64,000 bases of DNA from Trichoplax adhaerens (GCF_000150275.1 NW_002060947.1:4833752-4897751); one strand, 5' to 3'. Numbered from the stretch's first letter, positions 12,655 through 26,378 are shown. Program-made: numbers and translations. The notes: generated by a model from the sequence alone, not told the origin.

Positions 12655-15600
12655 CTAGTAGACAATCACGGAAACCAATCACAGAAGAGGATCAATAATG
12701 AAAAATGGGTATAACTTGATTAGTTTTAGCAATAACTTATGGCAAATTTATGTCTACCTTTTAGCTACATGGCACAGTATCAGATAGTTAAAAAATAGGC
12801 ATTGTTTTATAGTATTTGATTACGAATGTAACTGTACTATACCACAAGAACTTTATCATTATAGGGGAAATAGACTTTTAAGGGAATTGAAAGTATAGTA
12901 CTGCAATTAAGATACGATACTTCTATTACTAGTATTTTAGCCTAATGATATATATATATATATACTTACACAGTATTGAGCGAAGTTGAGCCATAAAAAG
13001 AGTTATCACGAATGTAAACTAACGGATTTGATTTTATTGACCTAGATAGAAAACATAGAAATAGTAATTTCGGCTTAGCTGCGGAAGATTAGCACGATAA
13101 AAAGTAAGAAATATACTGTGAGTGCAAAATCAGTATTTCAAGTAAATAAAGTATGTAATTTCCGTTCTAAAAATTACAGTACACGATGCTCTCTGTAAGA
13201 AAATCTTAGCGCTTACAATAGCTGCAATTTGAATAATAAACCAAAGCATCGGATATCAAGGTAGCGAATGCCATTTTGGTCCAAATAACTATCACATATA
13301 AATAAGTAAGTTCAGCATGGAATAGACCATTCTAAGTTTACTGCATACTGAAATATAATAGAAGTTTACATCTCTAATAGGTTTGGTCCAATTCCTAATA
13401 CATGGGACTTGCCGCAGACTTCTGATAATTTATTTCGAGCTACATTTCTGTTTAAAAATTTTTTACAACATCAATCGGAGAGTTTAGTGTCCTAAATCTT
13501 AAGTTTAAAGCTTTACTGTCACGCATAAAAATGCTAATTTATTGCATTAAAAGATGCTAATAACCACATAGATCGTTGGATTTATACTATCTCCTTTTGG
13601 AATAATTTATTAATTAATATTTATTCTTCATAGTCACGTACAGTATCTTTAGTCCATTAAATTGGATGTTATTCGGATTCTTAAATTCATTGAGTTGATT
13701 ATCAGCGAGATGCCTATATTTAATAAAAATAAAAATAAATGAGGGCCACGTATATTTAAATTTTGATTGCTATAAGGCCTTCTTCGTCCATTACATTAGG
13801 TAGCTAAATATCTATCGCACTTCCACGCTATCGACTTACAGTTCCTGCAAGTTATTATCAGTATCTCGGAATATTTCTGACGCATTAACCGTGACTAACT
13901 TATTTTTATTTAATTTCCTATTTGAAAATTCAAATAGAAATATTTTGTCATTAAATCTCTTCAGTTAACAAAGTTATGAAAAATTTAATGATATTAAAGA
14001 TAAAAAAGTTAATTACAATATTTTTAGGAAGCCATTTAAGTGAACAAAGATGCCAGGCGGAATTTTTTTTAAATTACTGTAGCTCAAGTCTCTATTTTTG
14101 AATACCGTAACAAATACTATGTATTAGTATTAGAATTTTTAACAAACATGTTTAGAAATACGGTATTAGCCCTGCTTATGCTATTAACAAAATAGGAAAT
14201 TTTAAATGGATAATAAACCATAACATTTATAATAGAAAAATACTTACATAGAATAATCGAAACATTTAATTAATGTTGCATAGATTGGTGAAAAACATAA
14301 CGTTGTTATGTAAAGTCCCCTGATTGATTGTTTAATGTTCGCAATAGACATATTATTTCTCCCGATTGAACTAATTATTACAATAAATGTAGATAGAATG
14401 ATGTTTAGAAACTCCATGACGTCAAATTTGTTAATTTTTATTTACTAAATATCCTCAAATGCTGATCAGCATCGTATTACACCCATTTAGTAGTATTCAT
14501 GCTTGTTACTAACAATGATCTTAGGTATATATTCCATTTAAAATAAACTTGCGGAATAGATTCAATATTATTTCCAGCTAATAACCTGGGATAATAAGAT
14601 ATCATGATAGAACTTATAGGTTATTACCAACTTAAGCAAATTGAGAACGAAGTTATCTAATAGTAACTAATTCCTCTTAAATGAAATCAACATGTGCATC
14701 TAATTTGTGACTTGCGGTGGCATTTCACTTACAGCTCAAAAGGTAACCCCAGCAATTTAATTAGTATATCTTGATACAAGTCTATTCCATTTTGTACCAG
14801 GTTATTGGAGCTCAAATCTCTAGAATAGTGAATGATATGAATCGATGTTCTATGTAGCTCTCAATTAGTTCTACTTGCTTCGCAATATCTAAAATTCACA
14901 AATATTTATAAGAGCTAATATTTTATTTACAGTCTTTGCGTGAGACCATTTAATGTCCTGTCGCAGTTATTTGAAATCCCCGAAATGTTATTATTGGAAA
15001 GGCGTCTTACGAAAGCAAGAAAGATTAAAATATGAATTAATTTCGTTTAAACTAATCTGTACCATAAGTTGGTATAACATACAAACATATGCTTATTATT
15101 TGAATTTTAGCCAAAATTTAATTCTTTATAGTGAACTTTTGAAGCGCAATATATTATCAGATCGTATGGCTGCAATAAGTAAACATATAATAGCGCATTT
15201 GCTGAAGAATTTAAATTATGAATTCCATCAAATCTAGTTGTTCAAAAAATTTACTAAAAAGCAGAGTTCAGCATGATCTATTATTATAAATATTGAATAA
15301 AAATCAAATCCAAGAAAAAAGCTAAGTTTATCTACTTACAAGTCTCGGACAGTTTTATAAATGGAACTACAAGACAAGTTGGCTAGTCTGTTTTGATTCA
15401 TTGACCTAAAATTGAAAGATCCTATCGGTTTAAAGCTAATCGAATAAAAGTACTGAGACACTGCAATTAAAATAATGGCAATAAGAACTTAATTTCTCTT
15501 TAGTATATTTCCGTTGACTTACAATGTTCTCAAGCTAATTAAATTAGTAAAACTATCATCAGCAATTTCTGCTATTAAATTATTATCCAGTGATCTGTAA

Positions 15601-18600
15601 GGTAACAGAGATGCGAAATATTAAATTCGAGTCATATGGAAGTCAAAATCGATTCCTAAAGCTTACTTTGTAAAATCAACTTACAACTTTGTAACAAGTG
15701 TTAAATTAAAGAAAGGTGCTCCGGCTAAAGAGACAATCTTATTTCCATTGCAATATCTAGCATCACAATTTTGGGTAACATTTAAATTAAAAGTGTTGAA
15801 TTAATTTGAAAATTTTAAAGTAATACTGACAAGGTTGATAGTTGGCTTATGTCTTGGATTAAAAATCCATTTAGTGATACAAGTTTATTATAACTGATAT
15901 CTCTAGAATGAATGTGGAATAGAGAGTTAAACATATAATTATATTATTGAGGTTAAATGATACTAGCGACAAAATAAGTCAACTTACAGCAACAGTAGTT
16001 TAGAGAGTCCCAAAAATGCTTGATTTTCAATAATCGAGATTTGATTATGATTGAGATATCTACGATGTTAAAGGTAGTGTACAGTAAACAAAAATAACTA
16101 AAGAAAATTAAAACAGGTTCTTTTACCAAATTTTTTGGTAATTGAACTACTGCAGTATTTTGAAGGCTTAATCCTGAATTTATTTCAAGACTTACAGATT
16201 TCGTAGTTCTTTACACTTTATAAACATGCCATCTCGAATAGCTTTTATTTTGTTATGGCTAATATCTCTAAAAAGTGTTCAAGTACGGTAAGAAATCATG
16301 TACAAAACAGTAATATAACTAACAATGCCAGCCTATTACAAGCAGACATAAATTTGAACTTAAATGCAATTTATAGTCTATCATCCTTACACATGTACAA
16401 GTTTCGTTAAGTTACCAAAATAGTTTCTTTTTAATTCTGACAAACGATTCCAAGAAGCAAATCTTACAGTTTAAATAAATAGATACAAAATTAATATTAA
16501 AATTTCACTGTAGCAGAAAGGTGTTTTGAAAATAGAATTTAATTAGCTGTATGATGGAAGACGCATTCTTATAATTTAATAGAAGGTCTCCAAGGAGATG
16601 AATATATATTTTTAGTAAATGGAATGATCAGAAATTAGTATGCACTTACAAATTTGTTAAAAAATGAAGTGGAATAATGAAATCTAAAGTGTTCAATTCG
16701 TTTTTATGAATATTTCTATCAAAACATAATCATAAAATCGTATTAAATTAGTTACTTGACATGTTGTTAATATAACTGTCTCTCATTTCTTCATTTATCT
16801 GCTGGGTAAAATAGTAAAATGAATTTTAATGTAATCGTATGAAACTGCTAAATAATAAGACAGTTGATATTTAGTTAGTGCAACAGCAGAAATTTGAAGC
16901 ACTCTATCAAATATCGTGAAAAGTTTCAATTTTCTTATCTTTTATTTTATAACTCTGTAAAGTAATTACGTGAAAATTAGATGATAATTTGTAAAATATT
17001 TATAGGTTGATAACTCCAGAAATACGATGAGAACTTATCGCAAAGTAGAGCTATAACACAAGAACTTGAAATATTTTGAACGTGAATCAGTTTAAACTCA
17101 AAAGCTTGATACTGATTTACGAAAGCTCAATCAATATAATTAAACTTATGCTAACAATATCAAAATAAAATGACTGAAGAAGTAATTAGAATGTACTAAT
17201 CATTCTACTATAGTTACAATACAAAATGTAGAGAATCTCTTAGCTAGCGTCGAATTGTAGCTTATTACTGATTGATATTCTAGAAATGCATCCTATGAAA
17301 GATTTATCAGATTCTTCTCCTTGATGCATGTTGTTATAGCAAATTCAAAACTTATTGTTTTACTTACAGCTCTTTTAGGTGTAATAGTGGAGCAAAGCTA
17401 TCGGACTTTACATATCTTAATTGATTACTAGAAATATTCCTATCAATCAAGGCAATTCGATTAGATTGTTGATAATTGAAGCTAAAGAAATAATATAAAA
17501 CTAAAAGTATTTCTATATTTACAGAATAGTCATCGAATTTGCGTCTTTCAAAGTAGTAAAGATACCAGATGCAAGACTTCTTATTCTGTTCTCACTAATA
17601 TCGCTATGATCAGTCCGATTATAATTAAAATAAATTATGTAAACAATCAATACGATAATCTCGGTGAAAGACGATAGTTTGATAGCTAAAGTGATAAAAA
17701 TTGCGATTTTAATAGTAAATAATTGACTATTTATGTAGATAGTTAAGATTGAGTAAGGATTAGGTAATCGACTTTAACATATATAAGGTAAATTTACCTA
17801 GCAAATAATCGAACCTAATAACTATTTTGAATTTGTTTATATATACGAGTAGTTATACAGTCAAGCAACATAGATCAATAAAATTACGTCCTTTGCTTTT
17901 ACTAAAAATATCTTTTAAAATAGTAAAAATGAGTCTATAGAAAATTGAGTAGCAGTTTCATTGAATTTCAGTTTAAGATTTCATTCAGAGTATACGTACA
18001 TAACTGATAAACAAGGAATTCCATCAAGCGATAGGCTTTCATCGCTGCTTAATCTATTGCTGGAGATATTACTAAAATAATGCAAATTATTTCATAATTA
18101 GCGTCTCTATAAGGAACGATGTAAATCATTAACGGATACTGGTATCATATACTAGCGTCATTCAAGTAGTCTACGATTATTATTAGTATTTCGATAACAG
18201 TGGCATAGACAATTTCCAGTAAATGTGTAATTTAATCCTAATTATCTTTTGATCAAGCTAAGTATTTACATAAGTTGTAAACATTGAAAACATCCCGACA
18301 CTTTAAATCCATTTATTAGATTATTTGATAAATCCCTAGCACGAAATGACAATAGATTAGTGATTGAATAACTTTCGCAATAATTATAAGGTAATAATTT
18401 AGTTTTTGATCCAGCAATACTTAAATTTAATACCAGTTTATCTTTTTCCTGTAAGATGATATACTAGCAGTTTAAGATATACAATTATACGTAAAATTTG
18501 TAGAAAGACCAGGATTTATCATAATTGTCTGTTACAGTAAATATAGGCTAAATAGACTACCATATGATGGAATTACACATTATTGCACATTTAATAACGT

Positions 18601-21600
18601 GGCAATATTATGCTGATACAAGTAGTGTAGCTGATCTAAATGCAAAAAATTGTTCACATGTTCTACAATACTTTTGAACAAAGTTCATATAAATAAGAAT
18701 TCTATAGCAGACCGCCTAAATACCAGCAGCATTGGTCCTTAAATACGCCTCGACGAAAGAGCAAAATCATTTCAGAAATACTTACATTCTACTGATATTG
18801 TAGCTGATATTTGATGGACAGGCTAGGTCTATTAGTCTCATTTTATTCTTAGATAAACCTCTGTTATATGATTCATAATAAACCTATAATCAATATTCTA
18901 CCTGGTAATATCTAATAATATTGCAATTACCAAAAGGTATTCCTTATCTAATCACAGATTCAATACTTACAAGTAATGCAGAGAGATAAAATTATTTAAA
19001 GGCAATTCGGTAATGTAGTGAAATGGATTTCCATCAAGCCATCTTGTATCATCGTTTAGTAATTGAAGAGTTCATACAATTAATATGGTATGTAAAATGG
19101 GAATATTGAAACACCAACTAAATTTTATTTAGCTCATCGAAAGCTGCTATTTTCAAATAGTATCAGATAAAATAGATAGCTAATTTTACTCCTACATTTC
19201 TTCAATATTATTTAAGCCATGAAATGCTTTGGAAGAAATAGTTTGAATATTGTTAGATCTTAGAAATCTGAAACAGTAAAAATAATCAATTTAAAGACGT
19301 AACTTGACGTAACTTAAATGACTACTTCTACCTGAGATCAACTTACAGCGACTTTAAATTAGCTAAATCAGTAAATTGATAATCTTCAATAGATCTTATC
19401 TGATTTTCATCCATCAATCTAAAAAAATGGAACGAGATCCGTATTTGAATTTGTTGTGATTAATATTGACCGAATGTTTAAATAATATTGAGTCATAGTA
19501 TTTTTTCTTAAAATTTAGTGATAAACATAAGAAATACGGGGTTGCCAATTACCGAGATATACATTCAATAACTAATAAGACTTACAGAATTTTCAAGTTG
19601 TATAATTCACTGAAAACAGTAAGATTCAGCCTTACCAAATAATTATTGATGATGTTCCTAGTAGCATTCAAAGTTAAATATAGTAATTGAAATTAGTAAC
19701 TGTTCTAGAAATTTCGTGAATAGTATGTGAATTGAAATGATTTGCGATTATTACAAAAGGAAGTATTGACGAGGGATAAAAATAAAATTAAAATTTTCCA
19801 ATCTTAATATTTTCGATGCAAGTTATAATGCTTTTTATCCTTTCCGAAAGCTATGATTACAATTATAAGGTGCCAAATACTATATATCTATTTAAAAACT
19901 TCCTTGTTAATGTAATTAATAGAAAATATGGCTATTAAACAGCCTACAATTCTTAACTAGACTTCTAAACGAGAATGATACGTTCTTGTTATACTGAGAT
20001 ATTATCTTTTAATATGCTTAACTTATAACAAGAATTTTATACATAGAATTGACTACAATAATATTATTTCAAAAGATGATTTAAAGGGTAATAAATAATA
20101 GCATACGATATAAATTTACAAGAACGTTATTTTACTTATAGCAATCTTACAATTCTTGGAGAGTATTTAGTCCTGCAAAGGCGTTTATATCCAATATTTG
20201 AATTTCGTTTGAGGCTATATACCTAATGTAATAATTTAAAACGTTAGAGATTGTTAAGGGAATGGCGAAATCGTTGTTTTCAGCTCCTTTAAATGATTTA
20301 TTAGATTCTAATTGTCAACAAATACAAGCTATTCCACGTATTTTCAGAAGTTAATAAATACAGCTCCGTTGAAAGCAAAATTTGAGCAAGATAGCAGCAC
20401 AATTTTAGCAGACCACTCACAATTTCTTCAGCGAGTCAAGGGAAGAAAATCTATAACCTTCCAGAAATGTCAATTTATTTTGGCTCAAATTTCTATTAAG
20501 TAACATTATTCCTGTATTCAGTTGAAGGAAACTTACAAGCTAACTTTAATATCTACTCTATTATAGTTCTTGGATATATTTTATAGTTGCAGCTATACTG
20601 GATTTATATGGCCTACCCATATATCATTAAATACAAAATTAAGCTGAAACATTTATACTTACAGTATTATAAGTCTAATAAAATTGACTAAAATTGTTTA
20701 ATTGCCATTTATTGGCCACGTTAAAGGAAGAATAATAATCCTAAAATTATGCGATGCTAAAACTGTTAGGCTAGCATTAAACTTACAGCTCTTCCAGTGC
20801 TAGAAGATTAGCAAAAGTATTCGGCTCCAAGCTTTGGATGCTATTAATATGTAGGGTTCTAAAAAATCATTTTTTAAGTTAAAATTTATAACCCTGGATT
20901 AAATGATATTTAGTATATACCAGATCTTGCATGAATAGGGTTGCTCTGTATCCCGATGATATTTTCGTAGATACTTTATAGAAAAATTTTACTAGTATGT
21001 ACTTATAACTTATAGGTCATTAGTAGATTACGCTCTAACAGTAGGCTATATTTATGCTGGCTTACAGTATTTTTAAATTTGTTAACGGATTAAATGCCTC
21101 TTCGTCAACACTCGTAATGAAGCTGTTATGTAGATTTCTACAGAAGTATGAAAGAAAATATCCAGTTAACCTAAAGCTTAAAGACAGTTTATATCCAATG
21201 AATGGATATACGTATTTTCCTTATTTTGGTATAAGAATCGATAATAGTGTGTAATGCGGCAATAAATTTTTTAACGGGCAATAAGTTCTGCTTTGTTAGC
21301 ATTACAATTTCTCCAACACGGTCCCATTTGCCTTGCCAAAGACTTTAGGTGGTATTGAATTTAATAAAGTAGACGATAGGTCCCTAAATTTTTGCGATAG
21401 TAAAGGATACTTCAATAATATGGCCATTTCTTAGCAAACTTGAATAATTTTTTAGGCAAATAATATTAATAGCAATAATTGCTATAATTTAACTGTAGGC
21501 ATTAAAAATACTTAGTACTTAATATTCAGTATTTAATTAATTGAAAATCTAATGTTTCAAGTAACATCGTAATTTAAGTATTCTCTATTGAAGTCGGTTA

Positions 21601-24600
21601 TCAATCTACAGTGTAGAGCTTACAGTATCTTTAGTGATGTAAGATTGGCAAATGCATTTTCAGACAAACTTTGAATTTTGCATCCGCTCATGTCTCTGGT
21701 GTAGGAAATAAAAAAGATATCCTCAGCAATATTTTTATTCCTAAAACGACTAGAATATCTCTATTAAGACTTATAACAGAATATAAAATCTGATTATAAG
21801 AATAGTGACTTACAAAGTTTTAAGCATAGCATTATTAGAAAATAAGTTGGCTTCAATGTCGTTTATGGAGCAAACTCTCATGTCACTAAGTAATTTAAGA
21901 AATTTTTTCTGTCTTAAAAATCTGAATAATTATAACAGAGTGCAGTCTTTGGCATAACTTACAGTTTCGATAAGTGAGTAAGGTACAAAAATGTTGTATT
22001 TGATATTTGGCTAATTCCATTCCCTGATAATTCCCTTACAAAGAAGTATAGGTTTAGAATATTGTTCAATACCTAAGAAAGTAGCCTAAATCGTATAATC
22101 GATTACAGTATCTGAAGTTTGGATGATCCTACAAAAGCTGTGGAGCTGATAGTAGATACATAGTTATCAGTGATAATTCTGAAAGAGACATGATATCGCT
22201 TTAATATTAATTTCTGCAAGATAGCTATGTAGCTATAGTTGGAATTAATTGCTCAGTTAATGCTAACAAAATCTTACAATCGATTTAGGGAAGGTAGGTT
22301 ACCAAACATAATGCTGCTGACCGACACAAGTCTATTCCAAGATAAATTTCTAAAATCAAAAGTAGATTTTCAACTTTAATTATTAACATTCACCTTGAAA
22401 CATTTATCGGCTAAAATCATCTTACAAGAATGTGACTAGCTCATGTATGTTATAAAACTAATTACTAGTCTTATACTATTCTCCATAAATTCATAACTGT
22501 TAGCCAACATCAAAATATCAAATATTAATAAATTTCTACTGCATACGTAGTGTGATAAAAGACTATAAATGCTTTGCAAACTGATAAATGTAATAATATC
22601 ACAAATAACGTAATAACATTCAGACAGTATCGCAGTAAAACTTAAGACTAGCGTCATATTAAATAAATGAGGAGAAAATGAAGTTTTTCATTTAATAAAT
22701 ATCGTGCAATGTGCAATGTTACAACAATTTGAAACATTTAAATACTTTAAATCGAAGTTGTTATCTTTTATCTGGCATAGATTTTGGGAAATAAATGAAT
22801 TAAGTTTGTTTAGTGAACCTTGTGCTACATTATTGCTGAGATATTAATTTATTGTTTATATAGTTGATATTAAGTTTTACAACAGCATCTGTTCTATAAA
22901 AGCACGAAATTTAAATGTTTATAAAGTAGCTTACATATAACTTAGTTTAGTGAGATTGGCGAATGCTCTAGGTTCGATTATTTCTATTTTATTGCTGAAT
23001 AATCTCCTAAAAATGTAAAAAAATGATGCGATCTGAATAAATTATTAATAAGAATAATAAAGTAAATTTTTAATTTATTCTAAAGTTATAAGTCTGATAT
23101 ATAAATTGCTATTATTATGGCAAGCATTACAGTAACTCCAAATTCCACATTCCATACAATAAATGACTTCTAACGATTGTTAATTCGTTGCCATACAATG
23201 ATCTAGATAGAGAGGATGTTCAAATAGTAAGGAAATTTTCAACAAAATTAAGTATCTGATGTTCTGATGTCTTAGATAATAGTTCTAATTCTCATTAACT
23301 TACAGGCGCTTAATGCTAGAAAGTTCAGAGAACATATAATTTTCCAAATCCAGGAAGTCATTTAAACTGACGCTCCTAGTTTAAAATTGTATCCAATAAC
23401 CATTAATTGAGTTTACTTGTTTACTAAAAGTACTTTAAATTTACAATACTCTACAAAGAGGGCTATTTGAAAATAAATGTTCAACGAACTTAGTAAAACT
23501 TAGTTACATGATCATTCACTCGGAAAATATTCACTACTTACTATATACGTCGATTATAAAATATATTATCAAGTTTAAATAGGTATAAGTGTTAAAAATC
23601 AATCCTGATGAACTAAGTCGAACGAAAAGGATTTACTTTAAATTGGTAGTCATAAACATTTGCTCTCAACTTACAGAACTTCCATATTTACAAACTTGGA
23701 AAACACAGAGTTAGTCAAATTTTTTATGGTGTTGGCAGCGAGACTCCTGCAATTATAACTTATCAGATTCATAACTTTGTTTTATTATTCAGCTATTTAG
23801 TTATTTTGCTGATAATTAATATTAAGATATACAAATGCAACTTTCAAATTAATAAACACTAAGATCAAACCATACTCAGTTTTCGCGTAGTATCGTAGTC
23901 TAATTAGAAAACGAGCCTTTCAATCTATAAGATCACTAGCTACAAGGATTTTAAATCAATTACATCTAACTTACAATAGGTACAAGTCTTCGATGCCATC
24001 CCAGCTTTTCTGACTAACTTTTGCAATTAAGTTTGTATTAAGGTATCTAACCGATACAAATGCATTCTATTTACTACATAAATCTAATTTTATTTCTTAG
24101 TGATCGCTTTTTCAAATGGAAATATGATATCAAATCTATCTACTTGCAACTTACAATCTCTTCAACAATGGCATATTTCGAAATACCCCTTCCTGCACTT
24201 CGTGAATTCGGTTATCTGTTATTGCCCTTTTGATAGAGTACCGTAGTTGTCGATAAATTATAGCTCTTTATTTATTTCTAGTTGATGAAAGAATTCGATA
24301 TTTGATCCGCTCTAGTATACTATACTTAACTTACAAATAAGTTAACTTGCTCAATCCTCTAAAGCCAATATCTTGTAAGTTACTTATTTCATTTGTGTCC
24401 AAAGAACTACATCGGAAAATGATATTCAATGAATTTATTATTTATACCTACATTCATCAGGTGTAATGCCATCTAGATGGATACAGGTATTATATAAATC
24501 ATAGCAGTCAATTTTAACACATTATTAACTAAAAAGAATTCTTACTTACTCAAATTAACTGATACTAATATTTTAACGAGAACAACTTACAGTGTCGTTA

Positions 24601-26378
24601 AATTTGAAAGTGGTAGAAATACTCCATCTGCAATTAAGTAAAGCCTATTTCTGGTAATAGATCTAGTAGTTTTGATGTAATATTATATTTAATTAGTAAA
24701 AGTGACNNNNNNNNNNNNNNNNNNNNNNNNNNNNNNNNNNNNNNNNNNNNNNNNNNNNNNNNNNNNNNNNNNNNNNNNNNNNNNNNNNNNNNNNNNNNNN
24801 NNNNNNNNNNNNNNNNNNNNNNNNNNNNNNNNNNNNNNNNNNNNNNNNNNNNNNNNNNNNNNNNNNNNNNNNNNNNNNNNNNNNNNNNNNNNNNNNNNNN
24901 NNNNNNNNNNNNNNNNNNNNNNNNNNNNNNNNNNNNNNNNNNNNNNNNNNNNNNNNNNNNNNNNNNNNNNNNNNNNNNNNNNNNNNNNNNNNNNNNNNNN
25001 NNNNNNNNNNNNNNNNNNNNNNNNNNNNNNNNNNNNNNNNNNNNNNNNNNNNNNNNNNNNNNNNNNNNNNNNNNNNNNNNNNNNNNNNNNNNNNNNNNNN
25101 NNNNNNNNNNNNNNNNNNNNNNNNNNNNNNNNNNNNNNNNNNNNNNNNNNNNNNNNNNNNNNNNNNNNNNNNNNNNNNNNNNNNNNNNNNNNNNNNNNNN
25201 NNNNNNNNNNNNNNNNNNNNNNNNNNNNNNNNNNNNNNNNNNNNNNNNNNNNNNNNNNNNNNNNNNNNNNNNNNNNNNNNNNNNNNNNNNNNNNNNNNNN
25301 NNNNNNNNNNNNNNNNNNNNNNNNNNNNNNNNNNNNNNNNNNNNNNNNNNNNNNNNNNNNNNNNNNNNNNNNNNNNNNNNNNNNNNNNNNNNNNNNNNNN
25401 NNNNNNNNNNNNNNNNNNNNNNNNNNNNNNNNNNNNNNNNNNNNNNNNNNNNNNNNNNNNNNNNNNNNNCTAAGGTAAGTAATATTTTATTAATCGATCA
25501 TCGTTATATTTTACCAGTTAATAATTTAGGTTCGTAATATGAGAATTACATAGTGCGATCTTAATGGATCTTAACCTAATAAAAACGTCATTTAAGACAT
25601 CATATTCTATTTCTAATGTATCTAAGTTAAGTAAATAAGCATCAATAACGTACAAGATGGTGACATTATCCATAATTTCATCACCAATTGGAAAATTAGT
25701 CATCATTTCGTCGGTGCATAAAACGGCCGTAGCAACATTACATGTACATTTTGCAGGGCAATTATGGTCCAGCCCTGTAAGATCAAACACGTAGATCAAT
25801 GCATCAACCATTGCTGTGTAATTCATACTCAATTATTAATATGTAATTCTTTAGAATGACAATCGAGGTTTAATTTGATATAGGAATTCACTGAAAGGCA
25901 TTCAAAGATTTCAAAAAAATTACGGAATAAGTTGATTTCATAACACTAACAAGAAACAGGCTCTTTTCTAAAATATTGCATTATTATGAAAAATCCTTTT
26001 TGCTAAGCTTGAGATAAAAAATTAGCAGCCTTTAAGGAGAAAGTACTATATTTACCAGTATCAAGAGATTGCTAAAAGTTATGTTACTCGATTTTACATC
26101 TGGCTTAATAATGCTAAATTATATATCATTATCCAGCAATAAAATCTTGGTATCTTATTTTAAGCTTTTAGTTACTCCTTTTAATTACGAGTGTCGTAGA
26201 AATACTAGAAAATATTGAAATTTCCAGCATGATTAAGGCATTAATATAAACCGATGACTTCTATTCCACTAGAATTGAACAAAAATAAAATACATTATTT
26301 CGTTTCCTCACCTAAGATTTGTATAGGGCAATATTGACTGATTATAAACCACAATATTATAAGAGCAATCGATTTCAT
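11292..26378 (-). CDS. LRR-containing G-protein-coupled receptor (LGR family, type C-like), gene A
   Basis: Complete gene apart from a 763-N gap. Transcript order: signal-peptide exon 26378-26312, LRR N-cap 25774-25654, 39 LRR exons (listed under the repeat entry 12970-24662), then the 7TM exon 12654-11292. All joins agree in phase. Omitting the one 71-bp exon (22496-22426), the visible exons total 4308 bases, an open frame of 1435 residues. Role by family: plasma-membrane receptor whose extracellular LRR solenoid binds a ligand (glycoprotein hormone, R-spondin or relaxin-like peptide in known LGRs) and signals through G proteins. A DRY motif in TM3, rather than the ERW of type A/B LGRs, points to the relaxin-receptor or GRL101-like branch. 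No LDLa module is visible, but one could lie in the gap. The number of LRRs is unusually high for an LGR. Confidence 0.9.
12948..12964. repeat. (TA)n microsatellite
   Basis: Short TA run just inside the intron beside the donor of the LRR exon at 12970-13041. Confidence 0.7.
17218..17279 (-). pseudogene. Probable decayed LRR exon in an intron of gene A
   Basis: An acceptor and donor-like pair encloses 62 bp. The 5' part reads ISISNKLQFDAS then stops, and the 3' end in another frame reads DSLHFVL. The LRR-like halves in different frames suggest a lost repeat. The length is incompatible with inclusion in the reading frame. Confidence 0.4.
22426..22496 (-). pseudogene. 71-bp LRR exon of gene A with a one-base frameshift
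   Basis: Flanked by good splice sites (acceptor AACAG, donor GTAAGA) at the expected place in the array, but 71 rather than 72 bp. The first half reads as an LRR (ENSIRLV) and the last ten residues also fit an LRR end (ELVTFL), but in different frames. It is either a decayed exon that is skipped or a one-base sequencing or assembly error. Confidence 0.65.
24707..25469. other. Assembly gap (763 N)
   Basis: Run of N between the first visible LRR exon and the N-cap exon of gene A. It could contain further LRR exons or another ectodomain module; the phases of the flanking exons are compatible either way. Confidence 0.99.
25654..25774 (-). CDS. Gene A exon 2: Cys-rich LRR N-terminal cap
   Basis: 39 codons between an acceptor CTTACAG and a GTACGT donor (phase 2). 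The peptide contains CPAKCTC, a fourth Cys nine residues after the third, and TNFP before DNVTI, the pattern of an LRR N-cap. The open frame runs on past both splice sites, but those extensions do not look like LRR sequence. Confidence 0.85.
26312..26378 (-). CDS. Gene A exon 1: start codon and signal peptide
   Basis: Encodes MKSIALIILWFIISQYCPIQ and two further residues, ending in phase 1 at a GTGAGG donor. Hydrophobic signal peptide, matching gene C exon 1 in length and sequence. The N-cap exon at 25774 begins with the two bases needed, so the join is in frame. Confidence 0.8.

Larger units (their letters stand above)
12970..24662 (-). repeat. Gene A array of 39 single-LRR exons
   Basis: Exons (plus coordinates): 12970-13041, 13217-13288, 13642-13713, 13840-13917, 14017-14091, 14733-14819, 14931-15005, 15340-15405, 15523-15594, 15685-15756, 15988-16059, 16196-16267, 16650-16715, 17368-17439, 17523-17603, 18000-18071, 18270-18335, 18786-18860, 18971-19042, 19196-19267, 19347-19418, 19586-19657, 20151-20222, 20787-20858, 21066-21137, 21624-21695, 21814-21885, 21963-22034, 22107-22178, 22278-22349, 22426-22496 (71 bp, off frame), 22935-23006, 23131-23202, 23304-23375, 23675-23746, 23975-24046, 24155-24226, 24335-24406, 24591-24662. 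Most are exactly 72 bp (24 residues, such as YLNHNQISIIENQAFLGLSK then LLLL at 15988); the others are 66-87 bp. All are phase 2 at both ends, so single repeats can be gained, lost or skipped without breaking the frame. Repeats nearest the membrane (12970-15005) are the most irregular. Confidence 0.9.

Noticed and set aside
14244-14417. 57-residue hydrophobic minus-strand open frame (starts MEFLNIILSTF) inside a gene A intron
   Set aside because: Hydrophobic short frames are common in AT-rich DNA. It is not LRR-like, and the ATG-TAA ending merely coincides with a donor-like GTAAGT.
20530-20600. LRR-like end (K-V-S-L) near a GTAAGT on the minus strand
   Set aside because: No acceptor gives an open frame of usable length; too weak even for a decayed exon.
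21054-21254. 66-codon plus-strand open frame
   Set aside because: Covers the minus-strand LRR exon 21066-21137 and has no splice or homology support of its own.
24702-25478. Long open frame across the N run
   Set aside because: Exists only because N cannot produce stop codons.
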